A stretch of DNA of 64,000 nt from Streptomyces sp. ISL-100 (GCF_018614615.1 NZ_JAGGOK010000008.1:62001-126000), one strand, 5' to 3'. Positions 34,880 through 44,656 are shown, numbered from the stretch's first letter. Made by a program: numbers and translations. The notes: generated from the sequence alone by a model not told the origin.

Positions 34880-36102
34880 ATGCCGACGGCCCAGCACGTC
34901 CCCGACCTGCTTTCGCCCGAGTTCGCCGCGAATCCGTACGCCGCCTACAAGGTGATGCGGGATCCGCGCCGCTGTTCTGGCACGAGGCGATGCAGAGTTA
35001 CGTCATATCCCGGTACGAGGACGTCGAACGGGCCTTCAAGGACAAGGAGTCGGTGTTCACCACCGACAACTACGACTGGCAGATCGAGCCCGTGCACGGG
35101 AAGACCATCCTTCAGCTCAGCGGGCGCGAACACGCCGTGCGCCGTGCGCTGGTGGCTCCCGCGTTTCGGGGCAAGGACCTCCAGGAGATGTTCCTGCCGG
35201 TCATCGAGCGCAATGCCCGCGAGCTCATTGACACCTTCCGGGGCCGGGGCACCGTCGACCTCGTCGAGGCGTTCGCGACCCGCTTCCCCGTGAACGTCAT
35301 CGCCGACATGCTCGGTCTCGACAAGGGTGATCACGCGAAGTTCCACCACTGGTACACCACCGTGATCGCCTTCCTCGGCAATCTGGCCGGTGACCCCGAA
35401 GTGGCGGCGGCGGGCGAGCGTACGCGCGTGGAATTCGCCGAGTACATGATCCCTGTCATCCAGGAGTGCCGGAAGGCGCCGGGCACCGACCTGCTGTCCA
35501 CCCTGTGCGCGGCCGAGGTCGACGGCGTACGGATGAGTGACGAGGACATCAAGGCGTTCTGCAGCCTGCTGCTCGCCGCCGGGGGCGAGACCACCGACAA
35601 GGCGATTGCCGCGCTGTTCGCGAATCTGCTGGCGCACCCTGAGCAGTTGGCCGCCGTACAGAAGGACCGCACGCTCATCGACCGGGCCTTCGCCGAGACG
35701 CTGCGCTTCACTCCGCCCGTACAGATGATCACGCGTCAGACGGCGGCGGACGTGACGCTCAGCGGCGGCACGATCCCGGCCGGCGCCACGGTCACGTGCC
35801 TGATTGGCTCCGCCAACCGTGACGAGAGCCGGTACGCCGATGCGGATTCATTCGATATCTGCCGGCGGGACCTCACTGCGACGAACGCCTTCTCAGCCGC
35901 CGCCGATCACCTGGCCTTCGCCCTGGGACGGCACTTCTGCGTCGGCGCTCTGCTGGCGCGGGCCGAGGTGCAGACCGGCGTGAACCAGCTGCTCGACGCG
36001 ATGCCCGACATCCGGCTGGCGGACGGCGCCGAGATCGTCGAGCAGGGCGTGTTCACCCGGGGGCCGCAGGCTGTGCCGGTGGCCTTTACGCCCGTCGGCT
36101 GA
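34880..36102 (+). pseudogene. cytochrome P450 with a frameshift near codon 29
   Basis: The N terminus reads MPTAQHVPDLLSPEFAANPY in one frame up to VMRD at about 34964. The rest (APLFWHEAMQSYVISRYEDV onward) is in the next frame, so one base is missing near 34965-34968, or there is a read error. The remainder is intact: ExxR in AFAETLRFTPP, I helix SLLLAAGGETTDKAIAALFA and heme motif FALGRHFCVGALLARAE. The family could not be assigned; it is not CYP125 or CYP142. A GAGGGAG precedes the original ATG. Confidence 0.85.
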
Positions 36103-36195
36103 TGGGCCGCCCTTCCCCGCGCCGGTGGACCCGATGGTGGTCAAGGGGGTCTCCGGCGTGGTCAGGGGCGCTGCCTTGGGGGCGCCGGGGAGACG

Positions 36196-37017
36196 TCAGG
36201 CGACGCAGGAGGGCTTGAAGGCCGGGTCGGCCGGTCCTGTGCGCTCCAGCGCGTGCAAAACCCACTGGTGGACCACCGGGTCGTTGGGCGCCTGATCGTG
36301 CTCGATGGCGTTCAGCGGGCACGCGTCCTGGAGAGTGACGTTGGTGACCTCGCGGGCCGATCCGTCCAGGAAGGCGCTGGTGTAGGGCGTGACGACCTCG
36401 TCGTACCTGGTGGTGACGACGGTGTAGTGAGGGCCCGCCGGCGTCTCGTCCTTGGCGTTCAGGCCGGTCAGGAACTCCGAGCCCGCCTGTTGTTCGTCGC
36501 ATGCCGGGCACGCCGTGTTCTCGAGACCGGCAGGCCGTACGAGCACGGTCTCTGTCCCGTGGTTGGACGGAACTATCCCGACCAGGTCGTCGACCTTCGT
36601 CGCGCCGCCGAGGTTCTTGGTGTAGTAGCGGGGCATCATTCCGCCCTGACTGTGGCCGACAAGGTCGACCTTGCGTGCGCCGGTCGCCCCGAGCACCGCG
36701 CCGACGAAGGAATCCAGTTCCTTTGCCGACTCGGCGATGGGTCGCATGGCGTTGCCGCCGTAGTTCAGCGCGAAGACGCAGTACCCCTCGCTCTTCAGCC
36801 TGGGGCTGAGCGTCGGCCAGTTCTTGGCCATCGTCTCGAACGTGCCGTGCACGAGAACGACCGGCTCCGGGTGCTCGGCGCCGGGCTTGCAGGACCAGTC
36901 ATTGGCGCCGGGCGGAGAGACATCGGTGGTGTCGCCGACGGCGGACGGAAGGGGGCAGGCAACGGTTGCGGTGACCGCGAGAGCGGCGGCGGTCAGGATC
37001 GAGCGCAGTCTCGACAC
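36196..37017 (-). CDS. secreted alpha/beta-hydrolase lipase/esterase
   Basis: A 273-aa protein. The GTG start follows AAGGA and gives a signal peptide (SILTAAALAVTATVACPLPS). The mature enzyme has the oxyanion HG in PVVLVHGTFETMA, the nucleophile elbow DLVGHSQGGMMPRYY (GHSQG), a probable acid in TRYDEVVTPY and a catalytic His near IEHDQAPND. CPACDEQQAG and other cysteines suggest disulfides, as in Streptomyces family I lipases. It is probably released as a lipase; its substrate is unproven. Confidence 0.9.
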   Translation of the reverse strand: MSRLRSILTAAALAVTATVACPLPSAVGDTTDVSPPGANDWSCKPGAEHPEPVVLVHGTFETMAKNWPTLSPRLKSEGYCVFALNYGGNAMRPIAESAKELDSFVGAVLGATGARKVDLVGHSQGGMMPRYYTKNLGGATKVDDLVGIVPSNHGTETVLVRPAGLENTACPACDEQQAGSEFLTGLNAKDETPAGPHYTVVTTRYDEVVTPYTSAFLDGSAREVTNVTLQDACPLNAIEHDQAPNDPVVHQWVLHALERTGPADPAFKPSCVA

Positions 37018-37263
37018 GGGAGTGTCCTTCTGAGGCGAAAGGGAAGCGGAACCACAGAGGGTGGCTGCGGTGGAGACGAGAGCGGGCACGATACGGGTCT
37101 CGGCCTGAACACCGTTCGACAATGTCGTGCGGTGCGGCGATTTTGCGCGCATGTTACTCGCGTGTCAACCATCGGGGGATCCGCTGACAATGCGTTGACC
37201 TGCTCTCGGACGTCGCCGTAGTGTTAAGCGGACCAACAGCGCCAATCGCTCATTGGGCTCAAT

Positions 37264-37725
37264 ATGGCTGTAACGTTCCGCATCCGCCGCCGGGCTGCTG
37301 TCCTCGCCGGCTCAGTCCTCCTGGCCACGGGCCTGCCGTTCACGCTGTCGGCGTGCGGCTCCGCCGAGCCCCCGGCGGGGCAACCGGCCGTCGTGTCCGT
37401 GCAGTTCAGCTCCTCGCTCACTGACGCGCTGGAAGCGCAGGTCACGGCACAGGACGCGGAGGCCAAGAAGGCCGCCGAACGCAAGGCCGCCGACTCCTCC
37501 ACGGACAGCCGGAAGGTGTGCACGACGGATCCGGCCGACCGATCAGCTTGCCGTAACCCCAGTGGGAAGATCGATCCCAACGGCGGTGACTTGGACGGCG
37601 ACGGCGTCTTTGAGCCGCACGAGCCCGTCGGCCCCGGTTACAAGGACCCGCGCGCGTACGACGGTGGCAAGACTTCCGGTGAGACCCAGTGTGAGTGGCT
37701 GCGCTCTCAGGGCATCGCCTGCTGA
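37264..37725 (+). CDS. putative lipoprotein with an EF-hand-like acidic loop
   Basis: A 153-aa protein. The N terminus (FRIRRRAAVLAGSVLLATGL, then FTLSACGS) is a lipoprotein signal with the lipobox LSAC. Residues about 80-153 include IDPNGGDLDGDGVFEPHEPV, a calcium-loop-like DxDxDG stretch, and CEWLRSQGIAC at the end. No named family was recognised. The protein should be anchored outside the membrane. No operon partner is evident. Confidence 0.7.
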   Translation: MAVTFRIRRRAAVLAGSVLLATGLPFTLSACGSAEPPAGQPAVVSVQFSSSLTDALEAQVTAQDAEAKKAAERKAADSSTDSRKVCTTDPADRSACRNPSGKIDPNGGDLDGDGVFEPHEPVGPGYKDPRAYDGGKTSGETQCEWLRSQGIAC

Positions 37726-37769
37726 GTCACAGAGGTGGGGCGAGGTGTTCCGCCGCGTCGACGGCGGAT

Positions 37770-37866
37770 CCCGCCAATACAGTGCGCCGGGCCGCCCCGG
37801 CCATGACCGTCGCGGACGCCGTCGGGGCTGGCGACGCCTTCACCACCGGCATGCTCCACTGGCGCG
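37770..37866 (+). pseudogene. PfkB-type sugar kinase fragment
   Basis: A short in-frame piece reads MTVADAVGAGDAFTTGMLHW. This matches the DTxGAGDAF ATP-binding signature of PfkB/ribokinase-family C termini, but nothing of the rest of the kinase is present. It is a remnant next to two other gene fragments. Confidence 0.6.
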
Positions 37867-37939
37867 ACAGCGCCGGACCTGGGACGAGCGCGGCAGGACG
37901 CCCTGCACCCGCTCGACGCCGGCAGCACCTCGCGGACGC

Positions 37940-38076
37940 TCAGTGGGACGCCGGGGTGAAGGACACCGGCAGGGTGGTCAGGCCGCGCATCCAGATGGAG
38001 GGGCGCCAGGCCAGCTCCTGCGGGTCGACCGCGAGCATGACGTCGGGCAGGCGCTCCAGCAGGGCTCGCGCTGCCG
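37940..38076 (-). pseudogene. cytochrome P450 C-terminal fragment
   Basis: Reading on the minus strand gives ALLERLPDVMLAVDPQELAW, RPSIWMRGLTTLPVSFTPAS and H, then TGA. This is the typical last 45 residues of a bacterial P450 (WRPSxxMRGLTxLPVxFTP). The heme region and everything upstream are missing. Confidence 0.7.
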
Positions 38077-38289
38077 CTGGACGAGGCGTCGGTAAAGGTG
38101 GCGTCCGGGCCTCCCGAGGACGGCGACGGGCCCGACGGGGAGCTGGGGCTGTGGGCAGGGGTCGTGCCGATGGGCACCTACTTCGGCGTACCGGAGCCCG
38201 ATCCGGCGCTGCCCGCCGGGATTTCCCTGCCGTCGCACATATCGGCGCTGGGGAGCGACGGTTCGCGTTCGGCGGCCGACGCGGGCTGA
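38070..38289 (+). pseudogene. C-terminal fragment of a pyridoxamine 5'-phosphate oxidase family protein
   Basis: The frame LPLDEASVKVASGPPEDGDG, PDGELGLWAGVVPMGTYFGV and PEPDPALPAGISLPS matches the usual C terminus of FMN-binding PPOX-family proteins (K(I/V)xxGPPxDxxxD...LPVWAGVxP). No start or upstream domain exists. Its last 112 nt are antisense to the 3' end of the PAP2-family gene. Confidence 0.65.
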
Positions 38290-40247
38290 AGGAGCTTGCG
38301 CGGGCCGGCCAGGACGTACGTCAGACCGAAGCCCGCGGCGACCACCGCCGCCCCGCCGACCGCGTCCAGCACCCAGTGGTTGGCGGTGGCGACGATCGCG
38401 CAGACGGTGAAGAAGGGGTGGAGCATGCCGACCAGCTTCATCCACAGCTTCGGCGCGATCAGGACGACCACCAGGCCGCACCACAGCGACCAGCCGAAGT
38501 GGAGTGAGGGCATCGCCGCGTACTGGTTCGTGAGGGCCGTCAGCGCGCCGTACTCGGGGCTCGCGAGGTCCTGCGGGCCGTGGACCGTGTCGATGTAGCC
38601 GAGGCCCGGCATCAGGCGCGGCGGGGCCAGCGGATAGAGCCAGAAGCCGGCCAGCGCGAGCACGGTCGCGAAGCCGAGCGAGCTGCGGGCCCAGCGGTAG
38701 TCGGCGGGGCGGCGGACGTACAGCAGAGCGAGGATCGTCAGCGGTACGAAGAAGTGGAACGAGGAGTAGTAGAAGTTGAAGAAGGCTTCCAGCGGGTCGA
38801 GTTCCGCCACCGCGTGGTTGATCCAGCGCTCGATGTCGATGTACAGGAACTCCTCCGCCGAGACGATCTGCCGCGCGTTTTCCTCGGCGGCGGTGCGCCC
38901 GCCCGCCGCGGCGGTGCGCACCTCGGAGTAGGCGGAGTAGCCGGCGCGGATCAGCAGGAGTTCGAGGAGCAGGTTGGGGCGGGTGAGGACCCGGCGCCAG
39001 AACGGCAGCAGCGGCACCCGTCTCCAGCGGCCCGCTGCCGGCTTCGCGTAGTCGGTGGGAAGGGGCCGGAGCCAGTACGGCGAGGTGCGCGACACGAAGG
39101 GCACCGCGCAGGCCGCCGCGAGCGCCGCCACCAGAAGGGCGTTGTCGCGGACCGGAATGAGCGGCGCGACGTTGGGCAGCAGCATCGTGCCGGGCAGCGT
39201 CATCACCAGGACGACGGCCGCGGGCCACACCCTGCGGTCCGACGACCGCTTTCCGACCCGGCCGACCACCGCGAGCAGCACCCACAGCAGCTGGTGCTGC
39301 CAGGCCGTCGGCGACACGGCGACCGCGACGCAGCCGGTCAGGGCGACGGCGAGGAGCAGCTGGCCGTCCTTGGCGTAGCGGACGGCGCGCCGCAGTCCGA
39401 GTACGACGACGGCCGCGCCCAGCAGCAGGAAAAGGACGATCTCCAGCGGACCTTCGAGGCCGAGCCGGAGCAGGGCGCCGTGCATGGACTGGTTGGCGAG
39501 GCTGTCGGGCCGCGCGCCGAGCCCTGCGCCGGCCACATGGTGCACCCAGTACGTCCATGAGTCCTGCGGCAGCGCCGCCCACGCCAGGGCCGACCCGCCG
39601 GCGAACGTCGCGCCCGTGGTGAGCGCGGCGTGTCTGCGCCCCGTCAGCCACAGCAGCGGCGCGAACAGCAGCACGGTGGGCTGAAGGGCCGCGGCGATGC
39701 CGATGAGGACGCCGGAGCTGCGTTCACCGCGCGCCTGGAAGCAGCCGAGGAGAACGAAGAGGACGGGGATGATGCTGGTCTGGCCGAGGTGGAACGTATT
39801 GCGCACGGGCAGCGACACCATCAGCAGGCTGATGGCTACGGGCGCGGCGAGCAGCGCGGTTCGCCGGGAGACGGGCCCCGGCAGTGCGCGGGCGACGACC
39901 ATGCCCAGTACGGCGACGAGCAGCAGCGTCCCGAAGGTCCAGGCCACGCCGAGGCTCTCCTCGGCCGAGCGGGCCAGCGGCTTCAGGACCAGGCCGGCGA
40001 AGGGGGTGCCGGTGAAGCGGCCGCCGTCGTAGAGGGAGCCGGCGACGTGCAGTACGCCCTGGTCGCCGATCCAGGTCTCCAGGTCGGTGAGGCGCTCGCC
40101 CGGCGGCGTACGCAGCAGCATCGTGACCTGCCGCCCGGCCAGGGCCGCCACAACGGCCCAGAGGGCTATCCGCGCCGCCGCGACCCTGTTTCCGGCGCCG
40201 ATCGCTCCGATCGCGCCGCCCGGTCCGCCCCGCTCCACATTCGCCAC
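38178..40247 (-). CDS. bifunctional GT87-type glycosyltransferase / PAP2 phosphatase membrane protein
   Basis: A protein of about 689 aa with many membrane helices. The N-terminal part resembles GT87 mannosyltransferases (LTDLETWIGDQGVLHVAGSL with an acidic loop, then PTVLLFAPLLWLTGRR). The C-terminal part is a PAP2 domain: MPSLHFGWSLWCGLV, then ANHWVLDAVGGAAVV (PSLHxGW and HWxxD motifs). The last 30 residues run antisense through a PPOX remnant and are probably acquired. The GTG start is the best guess; upstream GTG codons are possible. Confidence 0.82.
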   Translation of the reverse strand: MANVERGGPGGAIGAIGAGNRVAAARIALWAVVAALAGRQVTMLLRTPPGERLTDLETWIGDQGVLHVAGSLYDGGRFTGTPFAGLVLKPLARSAEESLGVAWTFGTLLLVAVLGMVVARALPGPVSRRTALLAAPVAISLLMVSLPVRNTFHLGQTSIIPVLFVLLGCFQARGERSSGVLIGIAAALQPTVLLFAPLLWLTGRRHAALTTGATFAGGSALAWAALPQDSWTYWVHHVAGAGLGARPDSLANQSMHGALLRLGLEGPLEIVLFLLLGAAVVVLGLRRAVRYAKDGQLLLAVALTGCVAVAVSPTAWQHQLLWVLLAVVGRVGKRSSDRRVWPAAVVLVMTLPGTMLLPNVAPLIPVRDNALLVAALAAACAVPFVSRTSPYWLRPLPTDYAKPAAGRWRRVPLLPFWRRVLTRPNLLLELLLIRAGYSAYSEVRTAAAGGRTAAEENARQIVSAEEFLYIDIERWINHAVAELDPLEAFFNFYYSSFHFFVPLTILALLYVRRPADYRWARSSLGFATVLALAGFWLYPLAPPRLMPGLGYIDTVHGPQDLASPEYGALTALTNQYAAMPSLHFGWSLWCGLVVVLIAPKLWMKLVGMLHPFFTVCAIVATANHWVLDAVGGAAVVAAGFGLTYVLAGPRKLLQPASAAEREPSLPSADMCDGREIPAGSAGSGSGTPK

Positions 40248-40410
40248 GTCGCGCCCGACCCTCCCCGCCTGTCCCCGCACCCACGTGCCCGGTGCGTAGA
40301 GCCTCGCACTGACCGTACAGAAGACGCAGGCAACCCCCGATTCGCCTGACTGCCATCCGGTTTTGCCCAAAGGGCCTTGCTTTCCACGATCCCCGTTCCG
40401 CCATTGGGGC

Positions 40411-40440
40411 GCGAGTCCGGGAAGTGCGAGTCCGGGAAGT
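40411..40440. repeat. tandem 15-mer upstream of the MhuD-like gene
   Basis: GCGAGTCCGGGAAGT occurs twice in direct succession, ending 27 nt before the start of the heme oxygenase-like gene, in its leader or promoter region. Confidence 0.8.
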
Positions 40441-40467
40441 GCGGGTGGCGTACGGCAGGATGGGCGC

Positions 40468-40800
40468 ATGAGTATCGTGAAGATCAACGTGCTGACTGTG
40501 CCGGCCGAGCAGCGTGAGGTGCTGGAGAAGCGGTTCTCGGCGCGGGCCGGGTCCGTGGAGAACTCCGACGGCTTCGAGTGGTTCGAGCTGCTGCGGCCCG
40601 TCGAGGGGACCGAGCAGTACCTCGTCTACACACGGTGGGCCGACGAGGCGTCGTTCCAGGCGTGGATGGAGGGGTCGATGAAGGCCGCTCACCAGGGTCC
40701 GGGCGCGGGTGAAGGCGGCGAGCGTCCCAAGCCCGCCGCCTCCGGCTCCACACTGTGGTCGTTCGAGGTGGTCCAGCAGGCCGCTCCGAAGAACGGCTGA
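40468..40800 (+). CDS. mhuD: MhuD/IsdG-like heme-degrading monooxygenase
   Basis: A 110-aa ABM-fold protein. It reads MSIVKINVLTVPAEQREVLE, KRFSARAGSVENSDGF and ELLRPVEGTEQYLVYTRWAD. The residues that matter in mycobacterial MhuD, Asn7, Trp66 and His75, fall at exactly the same positions here. MhuD-type enzymes open heme and release iron. No iron-regulator box was recognised upstream. A tandem 15-mer ends 27 nt before the start. Confidence 0.85.
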   Translation: MSIVKINVLTVPAEQREVLEKRFSARAGSVENSDGFEWFELLRPVEGTEQYLVYTRWADEASFQAWMEGSMKAAHQGPGAGEGGERPKPAASGSTLWSFEVVQQAAPKNG

Positions 40801-40821
40801 TCAGCTTCCCTCCGGCCTGCG

Positions 40822-41154
40822 TCACATCCGCAACAGGCGCTCCGTCGCCTCGCGGTACGTACGCAGGGCGACCCGCAGTTCCTCCGTCTCGGCCTCGGTC
40901 TCCCGGTCCTTGCCCGCCCAGGCCGAGCGGAGCAAGCCGCGCCGTTCGGCCACGGCGTCGGTCAGGCAGCGGGCGGCCTCCTCGAAGACACTGTCGGCCT
41001 CCTCGACCGCGCGCAGGGGGCCGTCCACGAAGGTGTTGACGGCCTGCTGGAGGCGCAGGGCCAGCTTGTCGCGCTCGCCCTGGGGGATCAGCGGGGCCTC
41101 GGAAGGGCTCGCGGAGGTGGTCGCCCCGGTGCCCGGATTGGCGTCGTACGTCAT
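40822..41154 (-). CDS. conserved helical protein of unknown function
   Basis: A 110-aa protein, strongly helical (DKLALRLQQAVNTFVDGPLR, AVEEADSVFEEAARCLTDAV and ETEELRVALRTYREATERLL). It starts at the stop of the preceding gene (TAATG overlap). Similar protein pairs occur together in Streptomyces. The pattern of paired helices resembles the C-terminal part of its partner. No function is known. Confidence 0.7.
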   Translation of the reverse strand: MTYDANPGTGATTSASPSEAPLIPQGERDKLALRLQQAVNTFVDGPLRAVEEADSVFEEAARCLTDAVAERRGLLRSAWAGKDRETEAETEELRVALRTYREATERLLRM

Positions 41155-41795
41155 TACGCGCCACTCCCCTTCGGGTGGTGGCCCCTGCCCAGCGACCACG
41201 GGGCGTGCGTACGGCCGTGGCGGTCGTCGGCGCGCTGCGGACGGTGCCTGCCGCTGTCCGCCGGCTTGGCGCTGACCAGCGTCTCGAAGAGCTCACGCGC
41301 TTCCAGCATGGCCTCGCGCATCTGCTCCGTACTGCTGTCGGTGTTCGCCGCGCGATGCACCCGGCGATAGCCCTGCACCTTGTCCGCGTGGTGCACGGAG
41401 AGCGCGGAGACCTGCTCGTCGTACTGCTGGTCGGCCGGGAAGCCCCGGTCGGCCGCGAGCCGTGCCAGCAACCGGTCCGCCTCGACGACGGCGTGCTGCG
41501 GGGAGTCGACGAACTGCTCCTGGATCGCCGCCCAGCGGTCGACGTACCGCGTGCGCGTCTCGGGGGTCAGCGGCCGCAGTTCGAGTGACCCGTGCCGCTT
41601 GACGCGCTCGTCGAGCTCGCGCTCGGCCGCCTTCGTGTCGCCGTCGTGGTGGGCGACGACCCTGTCGTACTCGGGACCGAACCGCTTCTTCAGTCCGCGC
41701 CCGCCACCTCGCCTGCCCGGTCCGGCGACGAGGAACACGGCGGCCAGGAGAATGACGACCACCGCTGTCAGAACGATGATCCAGACTGTGGACAT
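41154..41795 (-). CDS. membrane-anchored helical protein of unknown function
   Basis: A 213-aa protein. A single N-terminal membrane helix (TVWIIVLTAVVVILLAAVFL) is followed by a basic RGGGRGLKKRFGPEYDRVVA and a long helical domain (ERELDERVKRHGSLELRPLT, YVDRWAAIQEQFVDSPQHAV). The FGPEYDR...RWxxxQxxFVDxPxxAVxxAD pattern recurs in Streptomyces proteins of unknown function. It is translationally coupled to the next gene. Confidence 0.78.
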   Translation of the reverse strand: MSTVWIIVLTAVVVILLAAVFLVAGPGRRGGGRGLKKRFGPEYDRVVAHHDGDTKAAERELDERVKRHGSLELRPLTPETRTRYVDRWAAIQEQFVDSPQHAVVEADRLLARLAADRGFPADQQYDEQVSALSVHHADKVQGYRRVHRAANTDSSTEQMREAMLEARELFETLVSAKPADSGRHRPQRADDRHGRTHAPWSLGRGHHPKGSGA

Positions 41796-41917
41796 GACTG
41801 CCTTCCCGGTTCTCGGTTGTCGGTACTCGCTTCTCGGTAGTTGGTCCTGCAACGGCTTGTCCCGCTGCGGGTAGCCAGTAATTCGCTGGCCAAACGGTCC
41901 GGCGTACCGGTACAGAC

Positions 41918-42409
41918 ATGACCATGGCCTGGAACGTGACCCCCGAGCGCTACGACACCCCCGAGTCGACGGCCCTGCGCCGCGACTACTACGACGAGGT
42001 GGCCAGCCGTTATTGGGGTCGCCCGGCGACGACGCGGGAGATCGACGAGGGGCTCACCGACGACGGCGTTGAGCGGCTCGTTGCCCCCACAGGCGAGTTC
42101 GTCGTAGGCCGGTACGACGCCAAGGCCGCCGCCTGCGCCGGGCTGCGCGTGGTGGACCCCAACACCGCTGACACCGCCGAGCTGACGCGGGTGTACGTAC
42201 GCCCCGCCTTTCGCGGCAGCGGTGGCGGCGGGCTGCTGCTGGCCGCGATCGAGACGGCGGCCCGCGAACTCGGGATCAAGCGCATCCGGCTGGACACCCG
42301 CAACGACCTGGTAGAGGCACGCGCGTTGTACGCCAGGCACGGGTACGTCGAGGTCCCGGCGTTCAACCAGGGCCCGTACGCCGAGCACTGGTTCGCCAAG
42401 TCGCTGTGA
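41918..42409 (+). CDS. GNAT-family N-acetyltransferase
   Basis: A 163-aa protein. The acetyl-CoA-binding motif A is RVYVRPAFRGSGGGGLLLAAIE (in place of R/QxxGxG/A), followed by ARELGIKRIRLDTRNDLVEA and RALYARHGYVEVPAF, the standard motif B. The acceptor substrate is unknown. It is convergent with the MFS gene. Confidence 0.9.
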   Translation: MTMAWNVTPERYDTPESTALRRDYYDEVASRYWGRPATTREIDEGLTDDGVERLVAPTGEFVVGRYDAKAAACAGLRVVDPNTADTAELTRVYVRPAFRGSGGGGLLLAAIETAARELGIKRIRLDTRNDLVEARALYARHGYVEVPAFNQGPYAEHWFAKSL

Positions 42410-42433
42410 GCCGCACGGCCCTTCGCACGGCCT

Positions 42434-44497
42434 TCACAGATGGTGGTCGGGCGTGGGCCCCGGACTGTACGGGCGGTCCTGGTCGGAGCCGCTGACCTCG
42501 GCGCTCAACTCCTGGACCAGCTGGATCAGATCGGTCGGCCGGTCCGGCCCCCACCAGTCGCCGAGCAGTTCCGCCAGGGACTCCTCGCGCGCCTGGGCGA
42601 GCTTCGCCGCGACCGCCGTTCCCTTCTCCGTCAGCACCAGTTGCAGGCCCTCGCGCCGGGCGAACCCGCGCTCCTCCACCTGCCGGGACGCGTCCGTGAT
42701 GACCCGCAGCGGAACGGGAGTGACGTCGGCGAGCCGGGCGGGTTCGACGGCGCCCGCGCGTTTGATGCGCAGCAGCAGCCAGCTCGCCGCGGGCAGCAGG
42801 TCGTAGCCCGCCCTGGCGGTGATCTGTTCGTAGATCCTGCGGCGCCCTTCCCGCGTGGCGAGGACCGAGAGGGCGCGGACACATTCGTCGTACGACGAAC
42901 GCTCGACGGGGTTGGACGCCAGCGTCTGGCCCGCGTCGGGCGCCGTCACCGACCGGCGCAGCTTGTCCTCCCGCAGGAACCAGGCGACCACGAAGCCGAC
43001 GAGGACGACCGGCGCGGCGTACAGGAAGACGTCGGTGATGGACGTCGAGTACGCGTGCAGCACCGAGGGGCGCAGCCCCGGCGGCAGCAGGGCTATGTCG
43101 CGGGGGTCGGCGGCGATCCCATCGGGGCCAACGCCGGGTGGCAGCGGCTGGCCGGTGAGGGCGTTGTCGAGCTTGTCGATCAGCCGGTTGGTGAAGATGG
43201 TGCCGAAGACCGCGACACCGAAGGACGCGCCGATGGAGCGGAAGAAGGTCGCGCCGGAGGTGGCAACGCCGAGGTCTTCGTACCTCACGGCGTTCTGCGC
43301 GACGAGCACCAGCACCTGCATGACCAGGCCGAGTCCGGCGCCGAAGACGAAGAAGAAGGCGCTCATTTCCCAGGCGCCGGTGGTCTCGGTCAACTGGTGC
43401 AGGAGGAGCAGGCCGAGGGCGGTGATGCCCGTACCGGCGATGGGGAAGACCTTCCAGCGGCCCGTGCGGCTGACGATCTGGCCGGACGCGGTCGAGGTGA
43501 GCAGCATGCCGAGCACCATCGGCAGCATGTGCACGCCGGACATGGTGGGGGTGACGCCCTGGACGACCTGGAGGAACGTCGGGAGGTAGACCATCGCGCC
43601 GAACATCGCGAAGCCGACGATGAAGCTGATGACCGCGACGAGCGTGAACGTCCTGAGCTTGAAGAGCTTCAGGGGCAGGACCGGCTCGACGGCTTTGCGT
43701 TCCACGCGGATGAACCAGAGGAGCAGTACGGCGCTGAGAACCGCGAGCCCGATGATCTGCGGCGAACCCCAGGCCCAGGTGATGCCGCCGAGGGAGGCGA
43801 CGAGGACCAGGCAGACGGCGACCGAGGCGATCAGGGCGGTGCCGAGGTAGTCGATGGTGTGGCGGGAGGAGCCGACCGGGATGTGCAGCACGGCGGCGAT
43901 CACGAGGAGTGCGACGACGCCGATGGGGAGGTTGATGTAGAAGACCCAGCGCCAGCTGAGGTGTTCGGTGAAGAGCCCGCCGAGGAGGGGCCCGAGGACG
44001 CTCGTCGTGCCGAAGACCGCCCCGAACAGCCCCTGGTACTTTCCGCGTTCGCGCGGCGGCACGAGGTCACCGACGATCGCCATGGACAGCACCATCAGGC
44101 CGCCGCCGCCCAGTCCCTGGACACCGCGGAAGGCAATGAGCTGGGACATGTCCTGCGCTACGCCGCACAGCGCGGAGCCGATCAGGAAGATGACGATCGC
44201 GGCCTGGAACAGCTTTTTGCGGCCGTACTGGTCACCGAGCTTGCCCCACAGGGGCGTGGCGGCGGTCGCGGCGAGCATGTATGCCGTGACGACCCAGGAC
44301 AGGTGTTCCATGCCGCCGAGTTCGCTGACGATCGTCGGCAGGGCGGTCGAGACGATGGTCTGGTCGAGCGCGGCGAGCAGCATGCCGAGCAGCAGCGCTC
44401 CGATGGCTACGAGAACGGTCCGCCGGCTGTCTCCGGTGTCTGGGCCGGGGCCGGCGGCCGGGGCCGCGGCGGGGGCGCCGCTCGGTTGCTGGGCCAT
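42434..44497 (-). CDS. DHA2-type MFS exporter fused to a C-terminal MarR-like domain
   Basis: A 687-aa protein. The first about 510 residues are a 14-helix MFS exporter ([59 protein letters not shown]). The remainder is soluble and resembles a winged-helix MarR domain ([47 protein letters not shown]). GAGGAG precedes the start. The fusion suggests that the transporter senses ligand or DNA by itself, but this is inferred. Confidence 0.9.
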   Translation of the reverse strand: MAQQPSGAPAAAPAAGPGPDTGDSRRTVLVAIGALLLGMLLAALDQTIVSTALPTIVSELGGMEHLSWVVTAYMLAATAATPLWGKLGDQYGRKKLFQAAIVIFLIGSALCGVAQDMSQLIAFRGVQGLGGGGLMVLSMAIVGDLVPPRERGKYQGLFGAVFGTTSVLGPLLGGLFTEHLSWRWVFYINLPIGVVALLVIAAVLHIPVGSSRHTIDYLGTALIASVAVCLVLVASLGGITWAWGSPQIIGLAVLSAVLLLWFIRVERKAVEPVLPLKLFKLRTFTLVAVISFIVGFAMFGAMVYLPTFLQVVQGVTPTMSGVHMLPMVLGMLLTSTASGQIVSRTGRWKVFPIAGTGITALGLLLLHQLTETTGAWEMSAFFFVFGAGLGLVMQVLVLVAQNAVRYEDLGVATSGATFFRSIGASFGVAVFGTIFTNRLIDKLDNALTGQPLPPGVGPDGIAADPRDIALLPPGLRPSVLHAYSTSITDVFLYAAPVVLVGFVVAWFLREDKLRRSVTAPDAGQTLASNPVERSSYDECVRALSVLATREGRRRIYEQITARAGYDLLPAASWLLLRIKRAGAVEPARLADVTPVPLRVITDASRQVEERGFARREGLQLVLTEKGTAVAAKLAQAREESLAELLGDWWGPDRPTDLIQLVQELSAEVSGSDQDRPYSPGPTPDHHL

Positions 44498-44656
44498 GAA
44501 CTACTCCTCGGGTCCCCTGGGAGTCGTACACCTCTTCCATCCTGATCGTTGTGGGGCGATATGGCCTGCCGAATGGCCTGCCGGGCGGGGGACCCCGCTG
44601 GGCATCGGGTCGGCCGGTCTGCATAATCGCTGGCAGTTCGAGGGAGGGGACCCACG

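Noticed and set aside
42440..44545. Plus-strand frame of 701 codons opposite the MFS exporter
   Set aside because: Highly acidic, low-complexity translation with no family; a shadow of the exporter.
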